A stretch of 39,405 nucleotides of DNA from REEB85 sp018971455 (GTDB taxonomy: Bacteria > Pseudomonadota > Alphaproteobacteria > Acetobacterales > Acetobacteraceae): contig JAGWNT010000033.1 in the NCBI GenBank assembly GCA_028871195.1, forward strand, positions 1-39,405, written 5' to 3'. Below are positions 17,376 through 24,877 of the stretch, piece by piece. The notes beneath the pieces were generated by a model. It ran no database searches. It was not told where the DNA came from and saw only the letters and a list, made by a program, of their open reading frames with translations. How positions within the stretch are numbered: the first letter of the stretch is position 1; each line of letters opens with the position of its first letter. The translations under genes were made by a program, and so were the position numbers.

Positions 17376-18577
17376 CCGCGCCGGGGAACGAGCTGCGCGG
17401 CGTGCAGCGCGATCTGCGCGGCGCGCGCGACGAGCAGATCATCCGCGTCGTCGCCATGGTCGATGCCATGCCGGTGCGCGGCGCCGCCGATGCGCTGATC
17501 GCCCCGCTGCGGGCGCGGCTGGCGCAGTTGCGGCCGTGCCGGCCGCTGACCTTCGCGCGGCTGCTGTTCACCCCGCTCGATCCGCTGATCCTGCCGGCGC
17601 CGCGCTGGGGGCGCGGGGCGATCGGCGTGCCGCGCACCGTAGTGGCGCCGTTCGCGGCCCTGCTGCGCGCCGCCATGCGCGAGGAGGGGGCGGCGATCGA
17701 GGCGCGGCTCGCGGGCCACATGGCCGATCGCCAGGATATCCTCGCCGAGGCCGGTGCGGCGCTGTGGCCGCGCGCGACCGCCCTGCTGCCCGGCCTGCCG
17801 CCACCGCCGGACTGGGCGGCGGCGACCGGATTGTCGGTGGGCGATTACGCCGCCCTCGCCGGCAGCGTGGGGGCGATGCTCGCGCATGCCGAACCCATCG
17901 CCCGGCTGGCCGGGGCGACGGCGCCGGATGGCGGGGAGATCGACCGCCTGCTCACCGCGGCGGCCGAGGCCGGCGTGCTGGCGATGATGGCGAGCCTGCT
18001 GGTGGCCCGGCTCGGCGGCGCCGGCCAGGTGCTGGAAGCGCTCGACGAGCTCGCCGCCCGCCCCGGCGCCACCGCCGAGCGGGACGCCGCCGAGCGCGCC
18101 TGCGCCTTCCTGCTCGACGGCATCGAAGCCGCGCCGCTCGCCACCATGCCGCTGGCCAGCGCCGCGGAGGAGCTGCGCCGGACCTGCGGGCTGCTCGCCG
18201 ATCTCGCCGCGCGCGCCGCCCGCCGGCCGCTGCGCCAGGCCCGCGTGGACGAGGTGCGCCGCGAGGTCGATGCGAGCTGCCGCGCGCGCTTCACCGGCGA
18301 GATCGATGCCGGGCTGCTGGCGCGCACGGCCGGGCTTGCCGCGGCCAGCGACGCGGACATCGCCGGCATCGAGGCCGCGGCGCGCGACCTGCGCCGCTTC
18401 GAGACCACCGCCCGCCGGCTTGGCGGCGCCGAGCTTTATGACCGCGAGCTGCGCCGCGCCGCGATCGCCCTGCACCCGCCGGCCGGCGAGGACGCGGCCG
18501 GCCGCATCGACCGCGCCCGGCTGGTCGAGATCCTGCAGGGGCCGGACGCGGCGCGGGCGATGCTCGCGGCGCCGTAG
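17372..18577 (+). CDS. Uncharacterised protein, second of a coupled pair
   Basis: Unrecognised 401-residue protein, translationally coupled to the preceding gene. The N-terminal third carries the most specific-looking sequence: CRPLTFARLLFTPLDPLILP, GRGAIGVPRTVVAPFAALL. This is followed by long Ala/Leu/Arg helices and a C-terminal helical region (LGGAELYDRELRRAAIALHPP). No signal peptide, no membrane segments, no nucleotide-binding or catalytic motif that I can identify. Like its partner it is helix-rich and slightly repetitive, compatible with a helical-repeat or coiled-coil scaffold, but nothing in the window shows a role. It ends 12 bases from the convergent aldolase gene. Confidence 0.75.
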   Translation: MTAPGNELRGVQRDLRGARDEQIIRVVAMVDAMPVRGAADALIAPLRARLAQLRPCRPLTFARLLFTPLDPLILPAPRWGRGAIGVPRTVVAPFAALLRAAMREEGAAIEARLAGHMADRQDILAEAGAALWPRATALLPGLPPPPDWAAATGLSVGDYAALAGSVGAMLAHAEPIARLAGATAPDGGEIDRLLTAAAEAGVLAMMASLLVARLGGAGQVLEALDELAARPGATAERDAAERACAFLLDGIEAAPLATMPLASAAEELRRTCGLLADLAARAARRPLRQARVDEVRREVDASCRARFTGEIDAGLLARTAGLAAASDADIAGIEAAARDLRRFETTARRLGGAELYDRELRRAAIALHPPAGEDAAGRIDRARLVEILQGPDAARAMLAAP

Positions 18578-18589
18578 GTCAGCGCCCCC

Positions 18590-19714
18590 TCAGCTCAGCC
18601 CGCCACGCGCGGCCGCCGGCCAGAGGCATTCCACGCGGCCGCCGCGCACGCCGACATACCAGTCGTAGCGGTCCACCGTGGGGTCGCAATGGCCGGGCAC
18701 CAGGCGCAGCTTCTCGCCGAGTTTCGGCCCGGCGATGGCGGGGTCGAATTCGAGCTTGCCGTGCTCGTCGCTGGCCCCGGTGTAGCGCAGTTCCGGACGC
18801 TGCCAGATGGTCGGCAGGCCGCTATCGACCGCGACCGCCTTGTGCCCGGCATCGACCACGGCCAGGCCGGGACGGACCGCGCTCATCACGCCCGCGAGGA
18901 CGAACAGCGCGTGGGCGAAGCCGCTCACCGGGCGGCCCGCCGCGTCGAGATTGCGGGCGTAGTCGGCATCCATGAAGCAATAGCTGCCGGCCTGGATTTC
19001 GGTATAGACGCCGGACTCCGCCTCGAACTCGAAGGTGCCGGTGCCGGCGCCGCCGATGATCGGGCAGGCGATGCCCTGCTGGCGCAGCATGTCCACCGTG
19101 CGCCGGCAGGACTCGGCGGCGGCGGAAATGGCGGCGCGGCGGTCCTCGCGCTTGCGGATGTGCTGGGCGCTGCCGTGATAGGCCTGCAATCCGCCGAAAC
19201 GCAGATGCGGGCTCGCCTCGATGCGCTGGGCGAGCTCGACCGCCGCCGAGCCGGGCGCGACCCCGCAGCGGCTCATGCCGACATCGATCTCGACGAGGAC
19301 CGAGAGGACGATTCCGGCCTCGCTGGCGGCGGCCTCCATGGCGTCGATCTGGGCGGCGTCGTCGGCGCAGACGGCGATGCGGGTGATGCGCGCCAGCGCC
19401 GCGAGGCGGGCGAGCTTCGCCGGATCGACCACCTGGTTGCTGACCAGGATGTCCGCCACCCCGCCCCAGGCGAGGATCTCGGCCTCGGCGACCTTCTGCA
19501 CGCATTGGCCGACGGCGCCGCGGGCGATCTGCTGATGGGCGATGACCGGCGATTTATGCGTCTTGGCGTGCGCCCGCAGCTTCGCCCCGGTACCGGCGAG
19601 ATGGGCCGCCATGCGGTCGAGATTGGCCTCGAAGGCATCGAGGTCGAGCAGCAGGGCGGGCGTGTCGATCTCGCTCTCGTGCATGCCGGGGCGGGCGGGG
19701 GGAGGTTGCAGCAT
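18590..19714 (-). CDS. PLP-dependent aldolase, BhcC/D-threonine aldolase-like (DSD1 family)
   Basis: Fold-type III PLP enzyme, 374 residues: alanine-racemase-like barrel plus D-serine dehydratase-like C-terminal domain. Lys51 in RAHAKTHKSP is the Schiff-base lysine. The C-terminal GHCDP places His342 and Asp344 as the metal ligands; H-x-D is the Mg/Mn aldolase form, whereas D-serine dehydratases have H-x-C for zinc. Similarity to beta-hydroxyaspartate aldolase BhcC of the glyoxylate BHAC pathway is strong to the eye (PGMHESEIDTP, FMDADYARN, LRLVPGHCDPTVDRYDWYVG, WPAAARG), but bhcA, bhcB, bhcD and bhcR are not adjacent. Plausible activity is cleavage of a 3-hydroxy-amino acid to glycine plus aldehyde. 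Start at ATG 19714 keeps the PGM segment. Confidence 0.88.
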   Translation of the reverse strand: MLQPPPARPGMHESEIDTPALLLDLDAFEANLDRMAAHLAGTGAKLRAHAKTHKSPVIAHQQIARGAVGQCVQKVAEAEILAWGGVADILVSNQVVDPAKLARLAALARITRIAVCADDAAQIDAMEAAASEAGIVLSVLVEIDVGMSRCGVAPGSAAVELAQRIEASPHLRFGGLQAYHGSAQHIRKREDRRAAISAAAESCRRTVDMLRQQGIACPIIGGAGTGTFEFEAESGVYTEIQAGSYCFMDADYARNLDAAGRPVSGFAHALFVLAGVMSAVRPGLAVVDAGHKAVAVDSGLPTIWQRPELRYTGASDEHGKLEFDPAIAGPKLGEKLRLVPGHCDPTVDRYDWYVGVRGGRVECLWPAAARGGLS

Positions 19715-19743
19715 CGGGCGTGTCTTTCCGGATGGAGGCGTGG

Positions 19744-19760
19744 GCGGCGAGTGTCGCCGC
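19744..19760. promoter_or_regulatory. Inverted repeat in divergent aldolase/dmeF gap
   Basis: Perfect 7-bp arms GCGGCGA/TCGCCGC around a GTG loop lie in the 109-bp gap between the two divergent start codons. It could be an operator for either gene. No regulator gene is adjacent, and GC-rich chance repeats are common here, so confidence is low. Confidence 0.3.
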
Positions 19761-19823
19761 GCCGGCGGCTGCCCGCAACCCGCGCGATGGCCAAGCGAAG
19801 GGCGTCTGTGGCATGACACCGCC

Positions 19824-20819
19824 ATGAGCGAGACCCGAAGCGCCTCCGCCCCGCACAGCCACGTCTTCCTCGGCGCCGATCACGCGCGCAGCGAGCGGCG
19901 CACCTGGGCGGTGATCTGGCTGTGCACGGCGATGATGATCGGCGAGGTCGTCGGCGGTCTGGTGTTCGGCTCCATCGCACTGGTCGCCGACGGGATGCAC
20001 ATGAGCACCCATGCCGGCGCGCTGCTGCTCGCGGCCCTGGCCTACAGCTATGCCCGCCGCCATGCCGAGGACCCGCGCTTCAGCTTCGGCACCGGCAAGC
20101 TGGGCGACCTCGCGGGGTTCACCAGCGCCATCATCCTGGCGATGATCGCGCTGCTGATCGGCTATGAATCGGTCAGCCGCTTCCTGGCGCCGGTGCCGAT
20201 CCACTTCGCCCAGGCGATCCCGATCGCGGTGCTCGGCCTCATCGTCAACATTGCCAGCGCCTGGCTGCTCGCCGGCGGCGAGCACCACCACCACGGCCCG
20301 CGCGCCCATGGGCCGCATGACCATGCGCATGATCACGATCACGATCACGACCATGATCATGGGCATGATCACGGCCATGGGCATCGGCACCACGCCGCGC
20401 ATCGCGACAACAACATGCGCGCGGCCGTCATGCACGTGCTGGGCGATGCGGCGGTCTCCGTGCTGGTCATCGCCGGGCTGCTGCTGGCGCGCGCCTTCGG
20501 CTGGCTGTGGATGGACCCGCTGGCCGGTATCGTCGGCGCCGGCGTCATCGCCAGCTGGTCGTACGGGCTGATCCGCGACACCGGGGCGATCCTGCTCGAC
20601 ATCAATCCGGATCCGCACATGGCCGAGCGCGTGCGCGCGGCGATCGAGAGCGACGGCGACCGCGTGGCCGATCTGCATCTGTGGCGGCTCGGCCCGGGCC
20701 ATCTCGGCGCCATCATCGCCGTGAGCTCGGCGCAGGGCCACGGGCCGGGGCACTACCACGCGCGCCTCGCCGGCTTCACCGGCCTGTCGCACGTGACGAT
20801 CGAGGTCACGCGCGCGTAG
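19824..20819 (+). CDS. dmeF: Cation diffusion facilitator, DmeF-type Co/Ni exporter
   Basis: Inner-membrane divalent metal/proton antiporter of 331 residues. N-terminal HSHVFLGADHARSERRTWAVIW and FGTGKLGDLAGFTSAIILAMIALLIGYESVSR are characteristic of the DmeF branch. Six membrane segments are evident. Metal-site residues appear as LVADGMHMSTHAG (TM2) and HVLGDAAVSVL (TM5, H-x3-D). A cytoplasmic His-rich loop (about 152-193, dominated by His-Asp and His-Gly pairs) separates TM4 and TM5, and a short C-terminal domain follows. Known DmeF proteins export Co2+ and Ni2+; specificity here is inferred. The usual upstream dmeR (RcnR/CsoR type) repressor is absent. Confidence 0.9.
   Translation: MSETRSASAPHSHVFLGADHARSERRTWAVIWLCTAMMIGEVVGGLVFGSIALVADGMHMSTHAGALLLAALAYSYARRHAEDPRFSFGTGKLGDLAGFTSAIILAMIALLIGYESVSRFLAPVPIHFAQAIPIAVLGLIVNIASAWLLAGGEHHHHGPRAHGPHDHAHDHDHDHDHDHGHDHGHGHRHHAAHRDNNMRAAVMHVLGDAAVSVLVIAGLLLARAFGWLWMDPLAGIVGAGVIASWSYGLIRDTGAILLDINPDPHMAERVRAAIESDGDRVADLHLWRLGPGHLGAIIAVSSAQGHGPGHYHARLAGFTGLSHVTIEVTRA
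20281..20400 (+). repeat. His-Asp/His-Gly codon repeats in dmeF loop
   Basis: Runs of CATGAC, GATCAC and CATGGG hexamers encode the His-rich metal-sensing or metal-buffering loop. The hexamers are imperfect but could change copy number by slippage without shifting frame. Confidence 0.8.
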
Positions 20820-20832
20820 CCGGCCTACCGGC
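20819..20832. terminator. Short stem across convergent stops (weak)
   Basis: GCCGG, a 4-base CCTA loop and CCGGC form a 5-bp stem that covers the end of dmeF and the start of the complementary stop of the GT9 gene. It is too short to be sure of, but it is the only structure available for ending either transcript. Confidence 0.3.
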
Positions 20833-21703
20833 CGCCGCCGGCGCCGAGCAGGGGCAGCGCCGCGGCCAGCGCCGCCTCGACGGTGAGGGATGCCATGTCC
20901 GGCGCGACGGCGACCGCGGTGCGGCGGCCGGCGGGGGCGTATTCGGCGGCCGGGGTGGGGCCGAACAGGCCGAGGGTCGGCGTGCCGGCGGCGGCGGCGA
21001 GGTGCATCAGGCCGGAATCGTTGCCGATGAAGAGGGCGCAGCGCGCGAGGCACGCCGCGGCCTCCGGCAGGCTGAGCGCGCCGCACAGATCGATCGCCTC
21101 CGGCAGGGCGGCGAACACGGGTGCGGCCAGGGCGCGCTCCTGCGCGCCGGGCCCGGCGAACACGGCGATGCGGGCGCTCTTGAGCGGCAGCCGGCGGGCC
21201 AGCGCGGCGAAGCGCTCGGGCGGCCAGACCTTGCCGGTCCAGTTCGCCGTCGGGCCGAGGGCGATGATCGGCCCGTCCGTCGGCAGCAGGCGGGCGGCCA
21301 GTGCGCGGTCCTCCGGCGCGGTCCAGGCAACGGGCAGGGGGGGCGGGTCGAGGCCGAGCAGGGCGGCGAGCTGGGCGGTCTTGTGGCCGGGGCGCTTGCG
21401 CATCACCGCCCGTCGGCGCGCCGGCACCAGCCAGGAGATCGCCGAGGCGCGGATATCCACCGCCAGGTCCCACACATGGCCGACCGCGGCCGCCCACAGC
21501 GGCAGCCAGTGGCGGCCATAGGATTTCTTCTCCATCAGGATCAGCCGCTCGAGCCGCGGCATGCGCAGGAACACGCCCTCGGCCACCGGGCCGCAGGCCA
21601 CCGTGAAGCGGGCGTCGGGATAGGTTCGCAGCAGGTGGTCGAGCAGGCCGGTCGAGAGCACGGCGTCGCCGACCCGGTTGGACGTGACGAAGAGGATGCG
21701 CAT
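20825..21703 (-). CDS. Glycosyltransferase family 9 (heptosyltransferase-like)
   Basis: ADP-heptose:LPS heptosyltransferase-like GT9 enzyme with GT-B fold, 292 residues from the ATG at 21703; an in-frame ATG at 21715 is the alternative. Evidence: MRILFVTSNRVGDAVLSTGLLDHLL (the GT9 N-terminus with the catalytic Asp), DLAVDIRASAISWLV, PIIALGPTANWTGKVWPPERFAALA and the donor-site motif FIGNDSGLMHLAAAAGTPTLGLFGPT. It probably adds a sugar to lipopolysaccharide core or another glycan on the cytoplasmic face. Its stop is only five bases from that of dmeF, and a short GCCGG/CCGGC stem covers both stops. Confidence 0.9.
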   Translation of the reverse strand: MRILFVTSNRVGDAVLSTGLLDHLLRTYPDARFTVACGPVAEGVFLRMPRLERLILMEKKSYGRHWLPLWAAAVGHVWDLAVDIRASAISWLVPARRRAVMRKRPGHKTAQLAALLGLDPPPLPVAWTAPEDRALAARLLPTDGPIIALGPTANWTGKVWPPERFAALARRLPLKSARIAVFAGPGAQERALAAPVFAALPEAIDLCGALSLPEAAACLARCALFIGNDSGLMHLAAAAGTPTLGLFGPTPAAEYAPAGRRTAVAVAPDMASLTVEAALAAALPLLGAGGGR

Positions 21704-21807
21704 CGCTGCGCCCATAGCATGGGCGCGCCCGCCCGTCCTGTCCCGCCCTTCTGTCCTGCCGGGTGCCTGCGCTTGGCACGTCGGCGCGTGCGGGATAGAG
21801 ACGGGGC

Positions 21808-23565
21808 ATGTGCGGCATTGCGGGCGTCATCATGCGCGACGGCAGCGCGCCCGCCCCGGGCGTGCTGGACCGCATGCTGGCCGCACTGGCCCATCGCGGG
21901 CCGGACGGGCAGGGGCGGCTGGTGCGCGGCGACACGGCGCTGCTGCACACGCGGCTGGCCATCATCGACCTCGACACCGGCGACCAGCCGCTCTTCGCGC
22001 CGCAGGGTGCCGCCCTGGTGGCCAATGGCGAGATCTACAACAATCCCGAATTGCGCCAGGCCATGGCCGGCACGCCGTTCCGGACCCGATCGGATTGCGA
22101 GCCGGCGGTCTTTCTCTACGAGCGGGAGGGGCCGGGCTTCGTGAGCCAGCTGCGCGGCATGTACGCCATCGCCATCCACGATCCGGCGCGCGGGCGGGTG
22201 GTGCTGGCGCGTGACCCGTTCGGAATCAAACAATTAGACTACGTAGCGACCGAGCCGCTCTTCGCCTTCGCCTCCGAGCCGCAGGCGCTGCTGGCCGCCG
22301 GCCTGGCGCGTCCGGGGGTCGATGCACGGGCGCGCGCCGAGTTGCTGCAACTGAAATTCACCACCGGGGCGGCGACCATCTACCCCGGGGTGATGCGCCT
22401 GTTGCCGGGCGAGACGCTGGTGGTCGAGCATGGTTGCATCACCGCGCGCCAGCGCCGCGCCGTGCTGCCGGACGGGCCGCCGGTGGCCATCGGGCATGGC
22501 GCGGCGCTGCGCCGGCTCGATGAGGTGCTGATGGATGCGGTGGCCGTGCATCTGCGCTCGGACGTGCCGTATGGGCTGTTCCTCTCCGGCGGCATCGATT
22601 CGGCGGCGCTGCTGGCGCTGATGACGCGGCTGACCGGCCAGCGCATTCGCGCGCTGACGGTGGGATGGGCCGGCGAGGGGATCGATGAGAGCCACGAGGC
22701 CGAGCGGCTGGCCGGCGTGCTGGGGGCGGAATGCCACCGGCTGGCGATGACCGAGCGGGATTTCTGGACGCTCGCCCCGCGCATCGCCGCGGCGATCGAC
22801 GACCCCACCGCCGATGCCGCGGTGCTGCCGAGCTACATGCTGGGCCAGGCTGCGGCGGCGGACGGGCTGAAGGTGACGCTGTGCGGCGAGGGGGCCGATG
22901 AGCTGTTTGGCGGCTATGCCCGCTATCGCAAGCGCCGCGCGCCGTGGCGCTGGCTCGCCCGCAAGCCGCGATCGGGGGCGATGTTCGAGGGGGTGGCGGG
23001 CCTCGATGGCTGGCGCGCCGGCATCGCCGCGGCCGAGGCGCGGGTGCCGGCGGATTATGCCCCGATGCAGGCCGCACAGGCCGTCGATGTCGCCGAGTGG
23101 CTGCCCAATGATCTGCTGGTCAAGCTCGATCGCTGCCTGATGGCCCATGGCGTGGAGGGGCGCACGCCCTTTCTCGATCCGGTGGTGGCGGCATTCGCCT
23201 TCCGCCTGCCCGAGGCGCAGCGCGCCTCGCTGCGTTTCGGCAAGGTGCTGCTGCGCGACTGGCTGGCCGGCGCCTTCCCCGCCGCCGGCGCCTATGCGCG
23301 CAAGAAGGGGTTCAAGCCGCCGGTCGGCGCGTGGATGGCGGCGCGCGCGGCGACGCTCGGCCCGCTGGTCGCCGGCCAGCCGGGGATTGCCGAGGTTTTT
23401 CCGCGCGCCTTGGTGCTGGCGGCGTTCGCCGAGGCGGCGTCCCGGCCGCAGCGGGCCTGGAGCCTGCTGTTCTACGCGCTGTGGCACAACCACCATGTGC
23501 TCGGTGCGCCGGCCGAGAGCGATATCGGTGCCGCGCTGGGCGAGGGCGTGCGCCTGGCCGCCTGA
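21808..23565 (+). CDS. asnB: Asparagine synthetase B-type glutamine amidotransferase
   Basis: Cytoplasmic two-domain enzyme, 585 residues. N-terminal Ntn glutaminase: MCGIAGVI with nucleophile Cys2, LAHRGPDGQGRL, HTRLAIIDLDTGDQPLF and VANGEIYNN. C-terminal PP-loop synthetase: YGLFLSGGIDSAALLAL (SGGxDS), LCGEGADELFGGYARYRK, LDRCLMAHGVEGRTPFLD and KKGFKPPVGAWM. It makes asparagine, or amidates a cell-surface sugar or peptide, since relatives occur in polysaccharide clusters; the divergent GT9 gene leaves both options. A segment normally reading FGIKPLYY is here FGIKQLDYVA, encoded in an unusually AT-rich patch. Start fixed by Cys2. Confidence 0.93.
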   Translation: MCGIAGVIMRDGSAPAPGVLDRMLAALAHRGPDGQGRLVRGDTALLHTRLAIIDLDTGDQPLFAPQGAALVANGEIYNNPELRQAMAGTPFRTRSDCEPAVFLYEREGPGFVSQLRGMYAIAIHDPARGRVVLARDPFGIKQLDYVATEPLFAFASEPQALLAAGLARPGVDARARAELLQLKFTTGAATIYPGVMRLLPGETLVVEHGCITARQRRAVLPDGPPVAIGHGAALRRLDEVLMDAVAVHLRSDVPYGLFLSGGIDSAALLALMTRLTGQRIRALTVGWAGEGIDESHEAERLAGVLGAECHRLAMTERDFWTLAPRIAAAIDDPTADAAVLPSYMLGQAAAADGLKVTLCGEGADELFGGYARYRKRRAPWRWLARKPRSGAMFEGVAGLDGWRAGIAAAEARVPADYAPMQAAQAVDVAEWLPNDLLVKLDRCLMAHGVEGRTPFLDPVVAAFAFRLPEAQRASLRFGKVLLRDWLAGAFPAAGAYARKKGFKPPVGAWMAARAATLGPLVAGQPGIAEVFPRALVLAAFAEAASRPQRAWSLLFYALWHNHHVLGAPAESDIGAALGEGVRLAA

Positions 23566-23582
23566 CTGCCTGGCCGCCTGAC
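23552..23582 (+). repeat. 16-bp-period tandem duplication at asnB stop
   Basis: GCCTGGCCGCCTGAC occurs twice (23552-23566 and 23568-23582), separated by one base, spanning the asnB stop codon. The second copy is out of frame, so the protein end is unaffected. This looks like a recent small slippage duplication. Confidence 0.8.
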
Positions 23583-23636
23583 CGGGCATTGCCAGGTTTT
23601 CATCGCCGTTTGCGAATTGCCGGATGGTAACAACAT

Positions 23637-23659
23637 CGCGGTTGCACCGCACAACCGCG
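23637..23659. promoter_or_regulatory. Palindrome upstream of patatin-adc-bdhA cluster
   Basis: Perfect 8-bp arms CGCGGTTG/CAACCGCG around a 7-base spacer, centred 54 bases before the patatin start. The core contains TGC-N3-GCA, a spacing reminiscent of TGC-rich sites described for the polyhydroxybutyrate regulator PhaR. It could be an operator for the ketone-body cluster. No T-run follows, so a terminator for asnB is less likely. Function inferred. Confidence 0.5.
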
Positions 23660-23701
23660 CACCCCAATTTATGCACCGACAGTCGGATCGGGGATCAGGG
23701 T

Positions 23702-24847
23702 ATGGCGAAGGCCAAGGCCGCAGGCACGCGTCCGGTGGACAAGCGTGTGGCGCTGGTGCTCCAGGGCGGCGGCGCGCTCGGTTCCTACCAGGCGGGAGTG
23801 TATGACGCGTTGGAGGAGGGCGGCTACCTGCCCGACTGGGTGGCCGGCATCTCGATCGGCGCCATCAACGCCGCCATCATCGCCGGCAATGCGCCGGCGC
23901 GGCGCACCGAGCAGCTGCGCGCCTTCTGGGAACAGGTCTCCTCGCTCTCGGCGATGTGGCCCGACCTGCCGCTGCATGCCTGGCAGCAGGCCAGCCGCCA
24001 GGCCGGGGCGCTGGCGGCGCTGGTGTTCGGCCAGCCCGGCTTCTTCCGCCCCAATGCCGTGCAGGCCTGGATCAGCGGCCGGCCGGCGACCAGCTATTAC
24101 GATACCTCCGAGCTGCGCGGCACGCTGGAGCGGCTGGTCGATTTCGATCGCATCAACGCGCGCGAGATCCGCCTCAGCGTCGGCGCGGTCAATGTGCGCA
24201 CCGGCAATTTCCGCTATTTCGACAACCGGCGCGAGCCCATCCGCCCCGAGCATGTGATGGCCAGCGGCGCCTTGCCGCCCGGCTTTCCGGGCATCGAGAT
24301 CGAGGGCGAGCTGTACTGGGATGGCGGGCTGGTTTCCAACACGCCTCTGCAGCACGTGCTCGACGATTATCCGCGCGAGAGCACGCTGGCCTTCCAGGTC
24401 GATCTGTTTCCGGCGCAGGGCGCGCTGCCGCACGATCTGGAATCGGTCGAGGAACGGCGCAAGGACATCCAGTATTCCAGCCGCACGCGCCTCGGCGTGG
24501 ATTCGTTCCGTACCGCGCACAACATGCGCCGCGCCATGGCGCGGCTGTACGCCAGGCTGCCGCCGGCGCTGCGCGACACGCCGGAGGGGCTGGAGCTGGA
24601 GCGCGCCGCCTGCATGACCAGCATGGATGTGGTGCACCTGATCTACCGTTCGCGCGAGGCGCAGGGTGCGGCGAAGGATTTCGAGTTCTCGCGCGCCACC
24701 ATGCAGGCGCGCTGGGGGCAGGGCCTGGCCGACGGCATGGCGGCGTTGACCGCCGCACCCTGGCTCGCGCCCGCCTCGCCGGAGATTGCCGTGCGGACGT
24801 TCGACGTGCGCCATGCAGCCGAGCCGAGGGCCGGCGGCCCGGCCTGA
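23702..24847 (+). CDS. Patatin-like phospholipase with DUF3734
   Basis: Ser-Asp dyad lipid acyl hydrolase, 381 residues. The oxyanion loop GGGALG lies at 22-27, the nucleophile Ser51 in GISIG (49-53), and the Asp207 of DGG in YWDGGLVSNTPL. The C-terminal portion (YSSRTRLGVDSFRTAHNMRRAMARLYARLP) corresponds to DUF3734, common to bacterial patatins. Start at ATG 23702 is chosen because an AGGG purine run precedes it and homology starts soon after; a GTG 78 bases upstream is in frame but sits before the palindrome. Clustered with acetoacetate decarboxylase and 3-hydroxybutyrate dehydrogenase, it may act on storage lipid/PHB granules; that role is inferred. Confidence 0.92.
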   Translation: MAKAKAAGTRPVDKRVALVLQGGGALGSYQAGVYDALEEGGYLPDWVAGISIGAINAAIIAGNAPARRTEQLRAFWEQVSSLSAMWPDLPLHAWQQASRQAGALAALVFGQPGFFRPNAVQAWISGRPATSYYDTSELRGTLERLVDFDRINAREIRLSVGAVNVRTGNFRYFDNRREPIRPEHVMASGALPPGFPGIEIEGELYWDGGLVSNTPLQHVLDDYPRESTLAFQVDLFPAQGALPHDLESVEERRKDIQYSSRTRLGVDSFRTAHNMRRAMARLYARLPPALRDTPEGLELERAACMTSMDVVHLIYRSREAQGAAKDFEFSRATMQARWGQGLADGMAALTAAPWLAPASPEIAVRTFDVRHAAEPRAGGPA

Positions 24848-24877
24848 CCCGCATCCCCCAGCAGGAGCCGCCCTTCG

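Noticed and set aside
19554..22025. An 823-codon minus-strand frame across dmeF and the GT9 gene
   Set aside because: It runs through both the dmeF antisense and the GT9 gene out of frame, with no recognisable domain.
23624..23701. GTG start giving the patatin 26 extra residues
   Set aside because: The extension overlaps the palindrome, lacks a ribosome site and is not family-like. ATG 23702 has a purine-rich leader.
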